A stretch of DNA of 64,000 nt from Centroberyx gerrardi (GCF_048128805.1 NC_136016.1:19390676-19454675); one strand, 5' to 3'; counted from the first letter of the stretch, positions 46,729 to 58,660 are shown. The notes: generated by a model not told the origin, from the letters alone. Numbers and translations are program-made.

Positions 46729-49378
46729 TTATGCTTTGACCAGGGTGGTAAATTCTGTGGAGAGAAGCAAGAGACAAAATGTGTCAGTGAAAGAATGATA
46801 ATTAAATTTCATAAAAGTTGAGGTTCATAGAAACTATTCTGACCATAAGGTTTATGATAGTTTAATTCACAATTTCTTTCCATATCAGTTAATAGCTGTG
46901 TATTTGTACATTAAAATATAGAAAGGTAATCAAACTTTTAAATGCATTCTATTAAATACATTATCTGACAGACTGTGATTGTCAAAGATGCTAAAGAAGC
47001 CTATTTTTGGATGAGTGAACTTCATCCCTTTAAATATATTTCCAATTACAATTAGTGGCATGTTTACAGTAGCTTTGTTTACAGTTCATGAAAGATAAAG
47101 CTATAATAAAGCTATAATTAATAAAATCAGTGAATCACTGAGACTAATGGCATCAATGAGGAAATCAGTGTCATGTGATTGGTTACCATCGACTCCAATA
47201 GCGCCGTCACCGTCGGTGTCACCGGCTTTCAGGAAGGCCTTGGTCTCAGCGTCTGTGAGGGCCCTGGCACCAGCAGAGAAGTTCTGGAGGAACAGCCTGC
47301 AGAAACAAGGCGGAGGTGAGAAGGTTTCAGGTGCGATTCTTCTGCAAGAGTCGGCTGGTTGCAATGGTTTTTAGCTATTATGTAGCCAGGGAAAGTCGAC
47401 TGAGCTCCATGTTATTTTCCAGCAACGCATCACATAGGCTACTCTACGTACTCAAATCCTTTAGCCTACTTAAGTAAAAGTAGCAATACCATGATGGAAA
47501 AATACTCCATTATAAGTAAAACTCCTGCATTCAGAATTGTACTTAAGTCAAATTATAGAAGTATTAGCAGTAAAATGTACTTAAGTATCAAAAGTAAAAG
47601 TGCTCATTCTGAAGAACAGAGTGTTAAATTATTGATGCATTAACCTGTAAGAAGTATTTTAATGTTGTCGGTCTAACTGCTCCATATACTGTTGGGGAAG
47701 TTTAAACTGTAATAATGCAACATATTTTATGAGCTTATTGTATATTTTGCATGTAAAACCTTATTATGCAAAGTAACTAGTATTAGTAAAAAATTTCCCT
47801 CTGAAATGTAGTGGAGGAAAACTATAAAGTCTCACAAAATGGAAATATTCAAGTAAAGTGCCAGTAGCTCAGAATTGTACTTCAGTACAGTACTTCAGTA
47901 AATGTACTTAGTTACTTCCTACCTCTGACTGGAATTTAAATACAAATATTTCTCTGAGGCAGAGCTGCTCTGAAGGCAGAAAACAATCTGATTGGTTGAA
48001 TTAAACCTCAGTGGGTGGAGCCAAAGCGCCACAGTTTTTGGGAGAGCAAGTTAGCTAACTGGCACACTTGAATTTATAAATATAATAAATATAGCAAGAG
48101 GACTGGGCTTCATAATATTAACTACCTAACTTTGTCAAAGTGAAAATGCAACTAAATATTTCAATGATATTGCAATCAACATTTATCGCTAAATGTATCA
48201 ATTTTAAGGTTCAAAAAGCTTTCAAAGGCCTTCAAAGGCAAATGTTAAATTTGTCAGCAGCTGTAAATAATATTTAAAGTTTTTCCATACTTAAGCTCAT
48301 CCTCCTCAATGAAGCCACTCTTGTCCTGGTCAATCACAAAGAAGGCCTTCTTGATGTCTTCGGGGGACTTTGCAGACAGACCGACCTTGGCGAAGAAATT
48401 CTTGTAGCTGAAGGAGTCAGCCGCTGTTAGAGAGAAAGAGAGAGAGGGAAGGATAGAGAGAGAGAGAGAGGGAGAGAGGGAGAAGGATAGAGGGAGAGAG
48501 AGAGGGGGCGAAAGAGAGAAGGATAGAGAGAAAGAGAGAGGGAGAAGGATAGAGGGAGAGAGAGAGAAGGATAGATAGAGATAGATGGAGAGAGAGAGGG
48601 ATAGAGAGAGGGAGAGAGAGAGGGATAGAGAAGAGAGAGGGAGAGAGAGAAGGATAGAGAGATAGATAGATAGATAGAGAGAGAGTGAGAGGGAAGGAGA
48701 GAGAGGGGGAGATAGAGAAGGATAGAGAGAGGATAGAGAGAAGTAAAGAGAAGAGAGGGAGAGAGAGAAGGATAGAAAGATAGATAGATAGATAGAGAGA
48801 GAGTGAGAGGGAAGGAGAGAGAGAAGGATAGAGAGAGAAGGATAGAGAGAAGGAGAGAGAGAGGGAGAGAGAGAAGGATAGAGAGAATGAGAGAGGGAGA
48901 GAGAAGGATAGAGAGATAATTAGATAGAGAGTGAGAGAGAAAGATAGAGAGGGAGAGAGAGAAAGATAGAGAGATAAATAGAGAGAGAGAGTGAGAGAAA
49001 GATAGAGAGGGAGAGAGAGAAAGATAGAGAGAGGGAGAGATCAATATACAGTTCCACTTCCACACAGTCTCACTGATTTGTTTGATCTGCATTCATTAGT
49101 TTTACTTTTGAATTAGCCTTTTATGAATGTGTTTGTTTTATGTGTCAGAACTATCAGTGCTGTGGTGAGTCCAAAATGAAGAGATTGCACAGTCAGAGGC
49201 CTTTGACTGAGATGAATGAATGAATGAATGAATGAATATGATCAAGAGGCATAACAGCCTCGCTCTATGTGTGTGATTTAGGGTTTGAAAAGTAGAGAGA
49301 AAGTAATTTGCACAGACCTTCGCAAGCCTTGATGGCTGCGGCAACATCAGCGTCATTCAGAATTCCAGCGAATGCCAT
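46729..49378 (-). CDS. Beta-parvalbumin, second muscle-type copy, 109 residues
   Basis: The coding exons are 49378-49318, 48423-48291, 47296-47187 and 46754-46729; the noncoding first exon ends at 50024. The protein starts [20 protein letters not shown] and ends DEFTTLVKA. The CD loop is [12 protein letters not shown]. The EF loop [12 protein letters not shown] has Ala at loop position 7, where the other three copies have Lys; this position binds Ca2+ through its backbone, so binding should hold. It has the same lineage and role as the copy at 41252-43071, from which it differs mainly in the AB and early CD region ([20 protein letters not shown]). Intron 2 contains a 600-bp purine-rich GA/GATA array, and intron 3 two transposon remnants. 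Exact pvalb number not assigned. Confidence 0.96.
47445..47930. mobile_element. Common teleost AGTAC-rich non-autonomous DNA repeat
   Basis: TTAAGTAAAAGTAGCAATAC at the left and AGTAAATGTACTTAGTTACT at the right, with internal AATTGTACTTAAGTCAAATT and AAGTATCAAAAGTAAAAGTG, are the hallmark of a repeat seen throughout percomorph genomes. No transposase is present. Recognition is from memory and the superfamily is not asserted. It lies in intron 3 of the third parvalbumin gene. Confidence 0.65.
47938..48130 (+). mobile_element. Partial copy of the long-TIR MITE family
   Basis: GCAGAGCTGCTCTGAAGGCA, TCTGATTGGTTGAATTAAAC, CAGTGGGTGGAGCCAAAGCG and GGGCTTCATAATATTAACTA match, in order, the left arm and interior of the element at 34084-34612. 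It lies immediately after the AGTAC-rich repeat. The right arm is missing. Confidence 0.7.
48426..49040. repeat. Purine-rich (GA)n / (GATA)n / AGAGAGGGAGA array, about 615 bp
   Basis: The plus strand is almost pure purine plus T, with AGAGAGAGGGAGA, AAGGATAGAGAGA and GATAGATAGATA units in an irregular higher-order pattern. It starts at the exon 3 acceptor of the third parvalbumin gene, so the transcript has a very long pyrimidine tract leading into that acceptor. Confidence 0.95.
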
Positions 49379-50023
49379 TTTGGATTATTCTATGGGAGAG
49401 AAAAAAAACATTTAGATTTTGAGCTCCAAAATAATGAGTAGGCCTACTTGTGCCTAATGTAACTAGACCAAAGCAGGCTGAATAAATGAGAGATGTTCCC
49501 ATGATGCGCAAATCATTCTGTAATGTAATTTAATCCAAAATCAACAGATGCGCAGCAGACCCTGAACTGTTAAAATAAAACTTTCCATTGGTTCAGCGGC
49601 ACACAGATTGACTTGGTGCCTACATGCATTTAGAAATTGCTCTGGCGGATTGGTATGCACGGCCTTGCTTTGTAACCTCCTGCTCTTATCAACACACTGC
49701 AAGCCTATAGATTTATACACAATATAGGAAGAAGAAGGTGCTGCAGTCCGTGGTAAACTTCCTTCCAGCCTTGGGCCTGTGAAGGTTTGAGCAGGCCGCT
49801 GTTTAGTTGAAGTAGAGTAAATGCTGGAGTAATTTCTGTAGTTCCACTGTAGCTTTTAAACTCCAAATGCCAAAGTGTCCTCAGTGTGTGTACTCCATGG
49901 CGATGAGAGAAAAGCCCTTGCAATCTCAAGATAAATTGATCTCCTGTGTGGATCGTTTTTTTTTTTTTTTTTTTCTTCATGTGTCCGATAAATGCAGGAA
50001 AGATGGAGCCAGGATGAACTCAC

Positions 50024-50098
50024 CTTTGCAAGAACGAGTGTAGCAGTATCCCACTAGAGAGCCGATGAAGCAAGCTGCTCTCTCCTCTGCATTTTATA
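50024..50098 (-). promoter_or_regulatory. Promoter and first exon of the third parvalbumin gene
   Basis: TATAAAAT on minus (50098-50091) precedes a donor GCAAAG|GTGAGTTCATC ending the noncoding exon at 50024, a spacing of about 70 bp like the two promoters downstream. A start near 50066 is expected. Confidence 0.7.
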
Positions 50099-50109
50099 CC
50101 CTCCAGCCT

Positions 50110-50995
50110 CGTCCTTCAAGGTGTAACACACACCACTTGCATAGCGATAGTTTTTGGAAAAAAATGTGTCTAGTTGTCAATTTGGGCTATTTTTATCCTT
50201 CCCACTGAGGGATGCAGTCCTTGTGTGAAACGCAAGAGGGACATTTTTTTTCAGTCTAAACTTGATGCTGCTCATTGGCTGCATGTAAACTGCAAACTGA
50301 CTGCAATGCATTTCTTCTGTAAGTTGATTCCTGTGATTTGCAATAGGTGGCACTGGGTGTCATGAGGTGATTATCTGGTGAGAGATAGCTACATGTCAAA
50401 CGCATAGGAGCCGATGGATCACAGTCTATTTATTTTCATGGGGAGTTTGCACTGTTTAAAATTATATATAGGTTAATCTTTTATCCTTTTGGAGGACGGG
50501 CAGTGGCAAAGAGTAGCACAATGAGCATAGCCTGAATTTCTTTGGTTTTATGATACTAAATAATGAAGTCAATGTTCAACAGATAGGATTTCACCTATAG
50601 ATTTCATCTATAAATAGGCTGTCATCTATAAAAGTAGTTCCAATATGGATTTTAATGTTATCTAAGAATTTACTGTCACATTTACTTTATCAAATGTTTC
50701 AAATTGTGGCTGCCAGAACAACAAACACTTGATTTGGACAGTTGAAAGTTGCCCATGCTGTTAATTGGAGAAACCAAAGCCTCCTAACCTCTCGACAGGC
50801 TTGACCTCTCTCACTGCTCAATATAACATCGTGGGAGGAAAATGACTGACAGTGTCAGTTAATCTACAGTAACTAGAAGTACTTAACAGAAATCTGCTCT
50901 TCTGTTGAGCGGGCTCTGGCTGCCTCTGCTCTCAAAGACGCAGACAGGACAAATCACACCGGGACTCGTGAGACGGATTCTTTAATATTTTATGG
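50110..50995. other. Intergenic, no gene seen
   Basis: This lies between the third and fourth parvalbumin genes. It shows ordinary AT-rich sequence with no repeat or exon that I recognise. Confidence 0.55.
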
Positions 50996-51006
50996 ACAGA
51001 AGCACA

Positions 51007-51012
51007 TTTATT
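51007..51012 (-). terminator. Candidate poly(A) signal of the fourth parvalbumin gene
   Basis: AATAAA on minus, about 280 bp after the stop at 51291-51293. Another hexamer lies near 51066. Confidence 0.4.
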
Positions 51013-51290
51013 TAAAAACTTCAGGGAAAGACACACAGCAGCGAGGCAAAGGTTAATCCATGGACTCTTTATTTGAATGTCTTTACAGCATTGTATTTTC
51101 TCTTGAAACTACATCATATTGTATTGCTCTACACATGAATGTATCCCAGAAAATACTTGAATGAGTCCATGTTATATATCTAAAAGCTAGTCAACATTAT
51201 AAACTGAGATTTATAATTAAAAAATTTTTTTTTTTAAATAATAATTCCTGATATCACCATGGAACAAATCATCTAGGGATCATGCAAGGT

Positions 51291-52866
51291 TTATGAAGAC
51301 TTGACCAGCGCAGAAAACTCTGACAAAAGAAAGAAAGACACAAACAGATAAAAAAACAAATAAGCAAAGCACAAATACATATTAGACATTTTTGAAACCC
51401 ACACATAGAGATTATATTCTTTTAATTCCACAGATACAGATTACACAATAGGCCTAATCTCGTAAAATCGTTTTGTAATCTCATCCAACAACTGCAAGTG
51501 CCACTTAAAATACTGAAGTGTGCATCTCTGGCAGTGACACTTACACTTTGTGTGAAGTGACTGTTGTGTCTGCACTGCAGTTGCCAAGCAACCAAATGAA
51601 AGACAGCCGTGAGTGCTGACTGGGGACCAATTTACAGCCACCAGCCCTAAACCATTAACAGGCATACCCGGGCCTTATTTTCCTAGTTTTTGCCATCATG
51701 CTGATCGATTCTGATCAAAATTTTCTCAGTTACTCCAATACAATCCAATGGGGCATGGGGAAACTCAAATAGTCAAACCCAAGAAGTGATAAAAACATTC
51801 CCAGTTACACACGTCTAGCTGCGATTGAAGTATCACATGACATTTTGGTAACAATTGCCCATTTCATACTTTTTGGCATTGCTCACACACTTTCTTGTTT
51901 ACTGTGCTGGCTGCCAGTACTTGAACTTCCTACTTACTAACCAGCTTACGGCAGGTCTCATTGTAGTGTGGGTGTTACTGCGTTGAAAAGGACTTGTTTT
52001 GGATGCTTTTGGGTTCAACTGTTTGATTTTCCCTTTGCCCCATTGGACTGTATTGGAGGGCAGCACTCTCTGAATACTGGCAAAATGGCAAAACAATAGG
52101 AAAATAAAGCCCAGGTTGAAAATAGACGGAATTATCCTTTAAAAAAGTGAGCAAATGCTGACCTCTGATCAGTATCGAAGGGCGAGCCCCCCCCATCAGA
52201 CCTGAGCCTACCTTCCCAGCCGATCTTTCCGTCGCCGTCTGAGTCTCCTGCCAGGAGGAAAGCTCTGGTCTCAGCCGCAGTCAGAGGCCTCGCTCCCCTG
52301 GAGAAATTCTGCAGGAACAGCCTGAAGGAGAGGAGGGCACACACACACACACACGCACACACACACACACTATAGTAAGGAAAGGAATACATGAAATCTG
52401 TCTGTACAGTACTGTGTCCTTCAGCTGTGGAGAGACTACAGACAGTATGGTGAAATGCAAAAAGAGAGAAATCTGTCAGGTTTTGCTCAGACAGTCAGGA
52501 TAAGTTTTGTGTGTCAGACTCAACTGTAACTCATCCTGCTCTATGTAGCCGCTCTTGTCCTGGTCCAGGATCTTGAAGACCCTCTCGATCTCCGACGGAG
52601 TCTTCTTGGACAAACCCACAGTTTTGAAAAACATCTTCGGGCTGAAGGAATCTTTTGCTGAAAGTGAAACGATAGATAGAACAACTTTTGATATCTGTAG
52701 ACAAGCTATCCTTCAAAATCCATCATGCAGCAAAGGCCTCTAGTCCTGGGACAAGAGAGTCAGCATCCGCTTTCTTCTCACACCCAAACCTGCTCATCTC
52801 CTCACCTTTACAAGCATTAATAGCTGAAGTGATATCCGAGGCGGCCAGGAAGTCGGTGATAGCCAT
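51291..52866 (-). CDS. Divergent parvalbumin, fourth copy, 110 residues
   Basis: The coding exons are 52866-52806, 52657-52525, 52321-52212 and 51319-51291, all in phase (333 nt). The protein begins [20 protein letters not shown] and ends [10 protein letters not shown], one residue longer than its neighbours. The CD loop [12 protein letters not shown] and EF loop [12 protein letters not shown] keep the Ca2+ ligands; Trp at EF position 10 is unusual. It mixes oncomodulin-like features ([16 protein letters not shown], close to the copy at 31999-36831) with the LFLQNFS...GARPLT block of the beta copies. Its exon 3 donor is the weaker GTTGAG. The exon with the start codon has a good acceptor at 52906, but no TATA box or first exon is clear upstream. 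It is probably a cytosolic Ca2+ buffer with a different expression domain (inference). Confidence 0.93.
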
Positions 52867-53034
52867 GATGATGGGCGATGCTGCAGTCTGGAGCGATACG
52901 AGGCTGCTGATGGGCAGAAGAAGAGCAACTGGTGACAGTGAACCGGTTTTACCCCCCGGTGTCAGAAACCACCAGTGTCTTCCTGTCCCCTGTCACCTGC
53001 AGCTGGTCCCGCAGAAACCACTTCAGCCTCTAGT

Positions 53035-53036
<2 letters not shown>

Positions 53037-53070
<34 letters not shown>
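53037..53070. repeat. (GT)n microsatellite
   Basis: A GT run with few interruptions just upstream of the fourth parvalbumin gene. Confidence 0.85.
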
Positions 53071-53072
<2 letters not shown>

Positions 53073-53679
53073 GAGACTGCTAGAGAGCTTTGCCCATTAC
53101 ACAGCTGTGTTTTTGAGTGGTTTCTGTGGTGAGTGAGGAAGGGGTCAGAGGTCATGGTTGGGTCTGTGTCTGGCCAAACGGACCCCAGCCAGGTAGGGTC
53201 CGTCTGTAAACAAACAGTAGTCGGCGGGGTTATATTTGGGTTAGCTAGAGGGAACCTGGCTGGCCTGCTTTCCCTCTTCGCTCATGTTTCCAACCACAGT
53301 CGCCGGCTGCTCGCGGTCGTGCGGCGGCCCTGGCACGGCTTTCTCAGCCTGTAAACATCCTGTTATGTTGCGGCCTCTGTTGCTTTTCGGGCCGTCTTCC
53401 ATGGTTGTGGCTGTCTCCGCTCACAGCCGCTTCAATCTGACATGCTGCATTTAGCTTGTGAAGAGCTCCAATCCAAAACGAGTTCACTACAATTTAAAAA
53501 ACGATGCTAAACCTGCTCTTATGACATGGTTAATGAGATGAAAATAACACTCACACACTGTGGGTTATTATCAAAGTGATTAATTATCTTAAGACCTAAC
53601 TTATACATTTAGAGAATGTTCTACTTTCTTTTCTAACATAGAACTGTGAACATCAGGAAACAATCTTGTCCAAAATGGG

Positions 53680-53905
53680 TATATGCTGTTGGGTGAAAAC
53701 TTTGTATCTCTAAAATGTTAAGAAAAACAGCCTTGTTTTTAGCTTGACCTCCATGCATTTTTGAGTTTGTCTAATTGGTTTTGAAAGTGTTTCATCAGTT
53801 GTTTTACACTTTTCTCATGCTATAGAGGACCAGGTGATTCTTCAATTAAAGTTAAAACATGACAAACACCAAGTTACAAGGTTTTCACATGACAACAGCG
53901 ACATG
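53680..53905. mobile_element. MITE-like inverted repeat with GTGAAAAC ends
   Basis: GCTGTTGGGTGAAAACTTTG (from about 53685) is mirrored by TTACAAGGTTTTCACATGAC with AACAGC (to about 53898). Related single ends occur near 2938 (ACTGTTGCGTGAAAACCTTG), and a diverged relative of the interior is at 41650-41830 (CATGCATTTTTGAATTTATC). No coding potential. Confidence 0.6.
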
Positions 53906-54589
53906 AAGTGCTCTATTCCAAACTATTATCTTGGTAAAAATGTTATTTTTGTGGATTATTATCACACTTATCAACTATCTTAAGACCTTAACTTAAACAA
54001 TACTTATATATTTAGAGGATACTCTGCTCTCCAGTTAACAATCTTTTCTAAAATCAATATATAGCACATCAGAATGAATTATTCACATGTAAATAATAAC
54101 CAATTTGCCATGCAAGGCTGAGCCAAGTCTTTGTAAAAGAAATCTGGAGCCTTTCACTTTTTCTTTACTCTTGATGATAACAATGTTTCACCCTGAACCC
54201 ACCAGTCGAAGCGAGCGTCTGTCCACCTGTTGTCCAGTGGGACACACACATTGTTTTGCTATATTGTAAATCTATTAGAGGGGCTCTCTGGCAGCCACCT
54301 GCTGAAAAATTCACACACTCGCAGGTGGCTGCTCAGGAAGCGGATAATGGTTACTTGGCAAAGCTGCAGACTTTTGTTCTGATGAAACCCAAATACAGTA
54401 TCTCCCCCAAACCGCATTTGACCCCCACTCTGTGACATCATTTTGACTCCTTGTAAAGCCCCATTCTGATTTGAAATACGGTGTTTTCCACAGTTTTGGT
54501 CTTTACAGCTCCCCTGTGTGAGGGAGTGCTGGTGCTCCTGCGTCACACCGGGCAGCACGTGTGCACCCGAGGCCCGGCCAGAGTGACGT

Positions 54590-54746
54590 TAGCCCGGCTT
54601 CCTCAGGATGGACTACAGTAGGGCCTGCAGCGGCCAGAGGGGCCGAGGAACGACAAAAACATCCTCCCCCCCCTTCTTGTCCACCCCCACTTCGGCCTTG
54701 TCCCTTTCCACGCTTTCGACGCTTGTTTGCAGGAAGACCAGACTTC
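54590..54746 (-). other. Weak candidate exon in a GC-rich block
   Basis: On minus, an acceptor-like CATCACGCAG at 54747 opens a frame with a basic stretch KSGLPANKRRKRGKGQGRSG, followed by Gly-rich and Ala-rich sequence. The surroundings are GC-rich. There is no good donor, no family match, and a second frame is also open. It may be a genuine 5' exon of an unknown nuclear protein or chance. Confidence 0.15.
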
Positions 54747-55463
54747 CTGCGTGATGGAGCAGAAGGGGGGAAGTGGTGGATGAGAGGAGGAAGAGGGGGG
54801 GGATGGGGCAGAGAGGAAAAGACAGACAGAGAGAGAGAGATGGATGGGGATGGGGTGGCGGTCCTGAGCACGTAGTTTTCGCTCAGCGCTGATGTGATTG
54901 TGCTGGTTGTTTTCTTGTGCGTCTGTGGATAAAACAGATTTCAGGACAGGCCTTCTTGGTAGGTAGAAAACTATGATCTTGTTTTGTCTTGTCTTCTGCA
55001 CCTAAGAATAGTCTCGTCCTATGTCTGCTCACCAGGCCAGGGAGTGGCCAATTCACCATGGGATTTAGTTTGAGACAAATAAAGGCATTTTATGTTTGTA
55101 TACAACTCCCAGTCGTGCCCGGACCTGGATTTTTGTACTTTCACACACCAGAAGTAACATTTTTCCCATTTAGTTTGAGAAATATTGAGCTATGGGACAA
55201 TCAGCACAGGATACGGCCTTTAAATGGAAACCAGTAGAGGTAAGTATTACATGAACTGGTGATGGTTTGCATTTTATACACATGAAAGAATGTAAAAAGC
55301 CTGTCTTATTGTGTCAGGACTGATTACTTTCTTGTTCTGTGTTGAATTGGTTAGTAAAAGTAGTTGAAAAGTCTGTGTATCACTAAAGCAGGTTGAATAA
55401 TTATGATGAGTAAGCATGTAGGAGTTTGGTGTCTTGCTCCAACAGAATGCATGGCTGTTGAAT

Positions 55464-55471
55464 AACACACA

Positions 55472-55508
<37 letters not shown>
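55464..55508. repeat. (CA)n microsatellite
   Basis: A CA run of about 45 bp with one TA interruption. Confidence 0.9.
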
Positions 55509-55509
<1 letters not shown>

Positions 55510-55903
55510 CTGTTGTGGGGACTGAATATGCGAGCTTTGGGTTACAGGCCGGTCTCTCCCCTGTGGCATATCATGTGTTTGAATTTCAAGTAAACAACCA
55601 AAAAAAGGCATATTAAAAGGCGTATTTATTTTTTGTTTTCTTAGGTTTCATCATTTTGTCTAAAATCCAGAATAGCTCGACTCCAAAGCTCCTCAAGGGA
55701 AAACAGCAGCATGAGAGCTTTACTGTCTATGGAAGCTCACATGTGTCATGCTGCTTACCGCAAAAATAAAACACAAATTATCTCACTGTGGTATCTCCCA
55801 TTTACAACCCTGATGATAACTGGGACGTAGTTGTTTTAATCAGCGCTTGCCTTGGATAGATTGTTGCCGTCTATTATATTTCCCCCAAAGCTTAAGTGCG
55901 TTA

Positions 55904-55909
<6 letters not shown>

Positions 55910-55944
<35 letters not shown>
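55910..55944. repeat. (TC)n microsatellite
   Basis: A TC run of about 34 bp in gene-free sequence. Confidence 0.85.
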
Positions 55945-55948
<4 letters not shown>

Positions 55949-57219
55949 ATTCATTCATCTCTGCCTCTTTTTCTTTCTCTCTCGCTTTCATTCTGAATAT
56001 CGAGTTTCGATTTTTTTTGTTATATGTAGTAAAACACAATTTTGCTAATAAATTAGTCATCATTATTGTTTGATTATTGTTTGTAGCAATTCCTCACAAT
56101 TTATCGAATTAGTATTACAGTAATTTCACTTGGCATAGCTCTAAATTGTGGCTGAGCTAACTCCTATAATGGCCTTTAAAGCAGGCCACTCCTGCAGTTT
56201 GGCCTTTCTGGCTCAGGACTTCGTTTGATCTCCGCTGCATGGTTTAAACTGTTCATTCAACAGGCCATATTCAGAATTTTGGAAATTTTTGGATAGAGAA
56301 ATTATGGATAGAGGTAGTTTGACTTTATCCTGAATTCAGTTGGTACTGACTTTTTGTATTCTGGTTTGATAAATTACACTGTTTCCTTTGATTGCTATCT
56401 ATTCCACTATTTGGACATGATAAAATAAACGGTTGTACATTCAAAATCATCAAGTGTCATCATAAACTGTAAAGTGTAATCATTGTATGACTCCATATGC
56501 CATATTATTGTAACTTTCTGGTGTAGAAGAAAAGGAGGAATATGGCGTGGACAAGGGATGGGCAGTCTTGCCAGAGCCATCTTGACCAGCCTTTCTCATA
56601 CCGGATATTTCCACACTATCCAGTTATTTGTTGTTGTTGTATAGCCTGACCATTTGGCTCACTGTCCTGTTTGTTATCTTCATATTCTTTAAGTTTATGC
56701 ATATTGGAAAAAGCTCACTCGAGCCTTAAAATCAATAAATCCGCTTTATTTAGGCCTTATATGGAAAAAAAAAACGTTTCTCCTGCTGTTTCCCTGACGT
56801 TCACAGTGACCTTTAGTCTTCACTGTACGGACAGAATAAATATACAAGGCGTTTAGAAAGACGTGTTGGATTTCAGCGAGTGAATTTGTTTGTGCAGTCG
56901 CCGTAATCCCCTCAGTATGAACAATTTGTCTTGGAAACCTTTTGAATTCAGATGAATCATAATGTCATCAGGTTATTAGCCTTAATGTACTCAGCTCGCT
57001 AAATTGTATCTTTGAGCGTTGCTGTAATGTTTGAAACATTTGGCTTCTCGGAGAGAGAGAGAGAGAACAAGAGAGACAGTCCATTCATCCGTGCATCCAG
57101 CCCCGAGGAAAGTGATTGCTCCTCCTTTTTCCCGGGCTCAGTTACTGTCTTGTCTATTTCTATCTGACCAGCTGTGGTGGGGGCATGCCAGTAACACTCT
57201 CAAATTCAGCCAAGACGCT

Positions 57220-57300
57220 CCCCCCTCCCCCCTCCCCCTCCCCCTCCTCCCAGTGACACCCCCCCCCCCCCCCCCCTCCTCAACCCCCCCCCCCACCCCT
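57220..57300. repeat. C-rich tract
   Basis: Homopolymeric C runs up to about 18 with CCCCT interruptions. The minus strand is G-rich and could form quadruplexes (inference). Confidence 0.85.
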
Positions 57301-57325
57301 TGGCCCCGCTAACAGTTTTATCTCA

Positions 57326-57620
57326 CTTCTCTCTCCACTGCTTCGCCATCAATCTCTCAAGCCTGAATGTGTGTGTGTGTGCGTCTATCTGTATGTGCAT
57401 TTTTGTATGTCTATGTGTGTGAGTGTGTGTGTGCATGCGTGTGTGTGTCTTTATCTGTCACTCTGTCTTCTCTACTGTTTTGGCATCAATCACTCAAGCC
57501 TGGATTTGTGAGTGTGTGTGTGTGTTTGTGTGTGTGTGTTTGTGCGTGCGCATGCGTCTGTACATGTATCCATTCAGTGTATGTATGTATGTGTATGTGT
57601 GAGTTTTGGAGCGTGCATGT
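57326..57620. repeat. Tandem duplication with GT-rich segments
   Basis: CTCTCCACTGCTTCGCCATC with TCAAGCCTGAATGTGTG (57331) recurs as CTCTACTGTTTTGGCATCAA with TCAAGCCTGGATTTGTG (57470), a period of about 135 bp. Each copy is followed by a GT-rich run. Confidence 0.7.
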
Positions 57621-58573
57621 GTCTTTTGGTTGTGTTTTGTTGCTATAAATTCAGCAGAATGAGAGAAAAAATAAATCACAAAAACTCTCCTGGTCTGCGT
57701 TCATTCCTGTTCCCATCATGCCAGCCTTACTTAGTGCTGGGGGATCACCTTGGCCAGATCACATGAACACACACACACACGTGCACGCGTGCACGCCCAG
57801 ACACACACTCATAGATGTTCTCCCCTTCATACACACTTCTGCTGCAATCTCAGTGAGTCACACCTGTTGCACAACTCAGTCCTTCGGGAGAAGAGTTGTT
57901 TTGTTGGGTTTCCCTTACCGCCTTCAGCAGCATGAGGAAACTCTCCACCTGCGTTTGTCTCTCTACACGTCTTCCAGATTAAAGCTAGTCCCCCATTCTC
58001 CCCCATATCTTCATTTTCTCTTTGTACTTCTTTCAGTCTATGCCAGTATTCACTGTCTAGCAGACAGAGTGAGTTGAGGGAGTTTAGAGATTGAAGATTG
58101 ACTTCTACTTATCTTCCAAAATGTTCCAATCTTCAGAGAAATGACTGAAGCCTCTTATGGGCCTCGAACTAATGTAGCGGGTATTTTATGTAATGATTAA
58201 AGGTTTGCAAGTTGTGGTGGTTTTACTCTTCTTTACTTTACTGGACTGTATCCAATCAAACTATGATTTTGAACAGTGAAGTCATAAATGTCAGCGTCAT
58301 ACACAGTGTGGAGGGCGGCAATAATCTGATGTTGTCCTGGTGAACAGGGAAGCCGATCCTCTTCAGGCTGGTAGATGTGTGCAGTTCATTTTTGCACATG
58401 CATCCATCTATAAGTTCGCAGCCGTTCCCTTTCTGTTTCTGATCTGTTTGAGCCGTAACCAGGGGCAACCCTGACTCATTACATTTTTGACTGAAATATC
58501 GTTGCTGCTGTGCAACTGGATCAGGGCCCGATGAATACCAGCCAGCTTAGGACACAAGTGACAGGATCTGGGC

Positions 58574-58660
58574 AGCGAGGGAGGGAGGGAGGGAGGGAGG
58601 GATAGGGTGGCGGGGGTGGGGTGGGGTGGGGGATGAGGGGCGGGGTGGGGGGGATCAGGG
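58574..58660 (+). repeat. (GGGA)n and G-rich tract
   Basis: GGGAGGGAGGGAGGGAGGGA is followed by GGGGGTGGGGTGGGGTGGGG. It contains far more than four G-runs of three or more, so G-quadruplex formation is possible on the plus strand. Confidence 0.85.

Noticed and set aside
48427-49092. 221-codon Ser/Leu/Tyr-rich minus-strand frame
   Set aside because: A translation of the GA/GATA array, inside an intron of the third parvalbumin gene.
53140-53460. GC-rich stretch as a first exon or CpG promoter
   Set aside because: It has some CpG and short open frames on plus, but no donor site or protein similarity that I could support.
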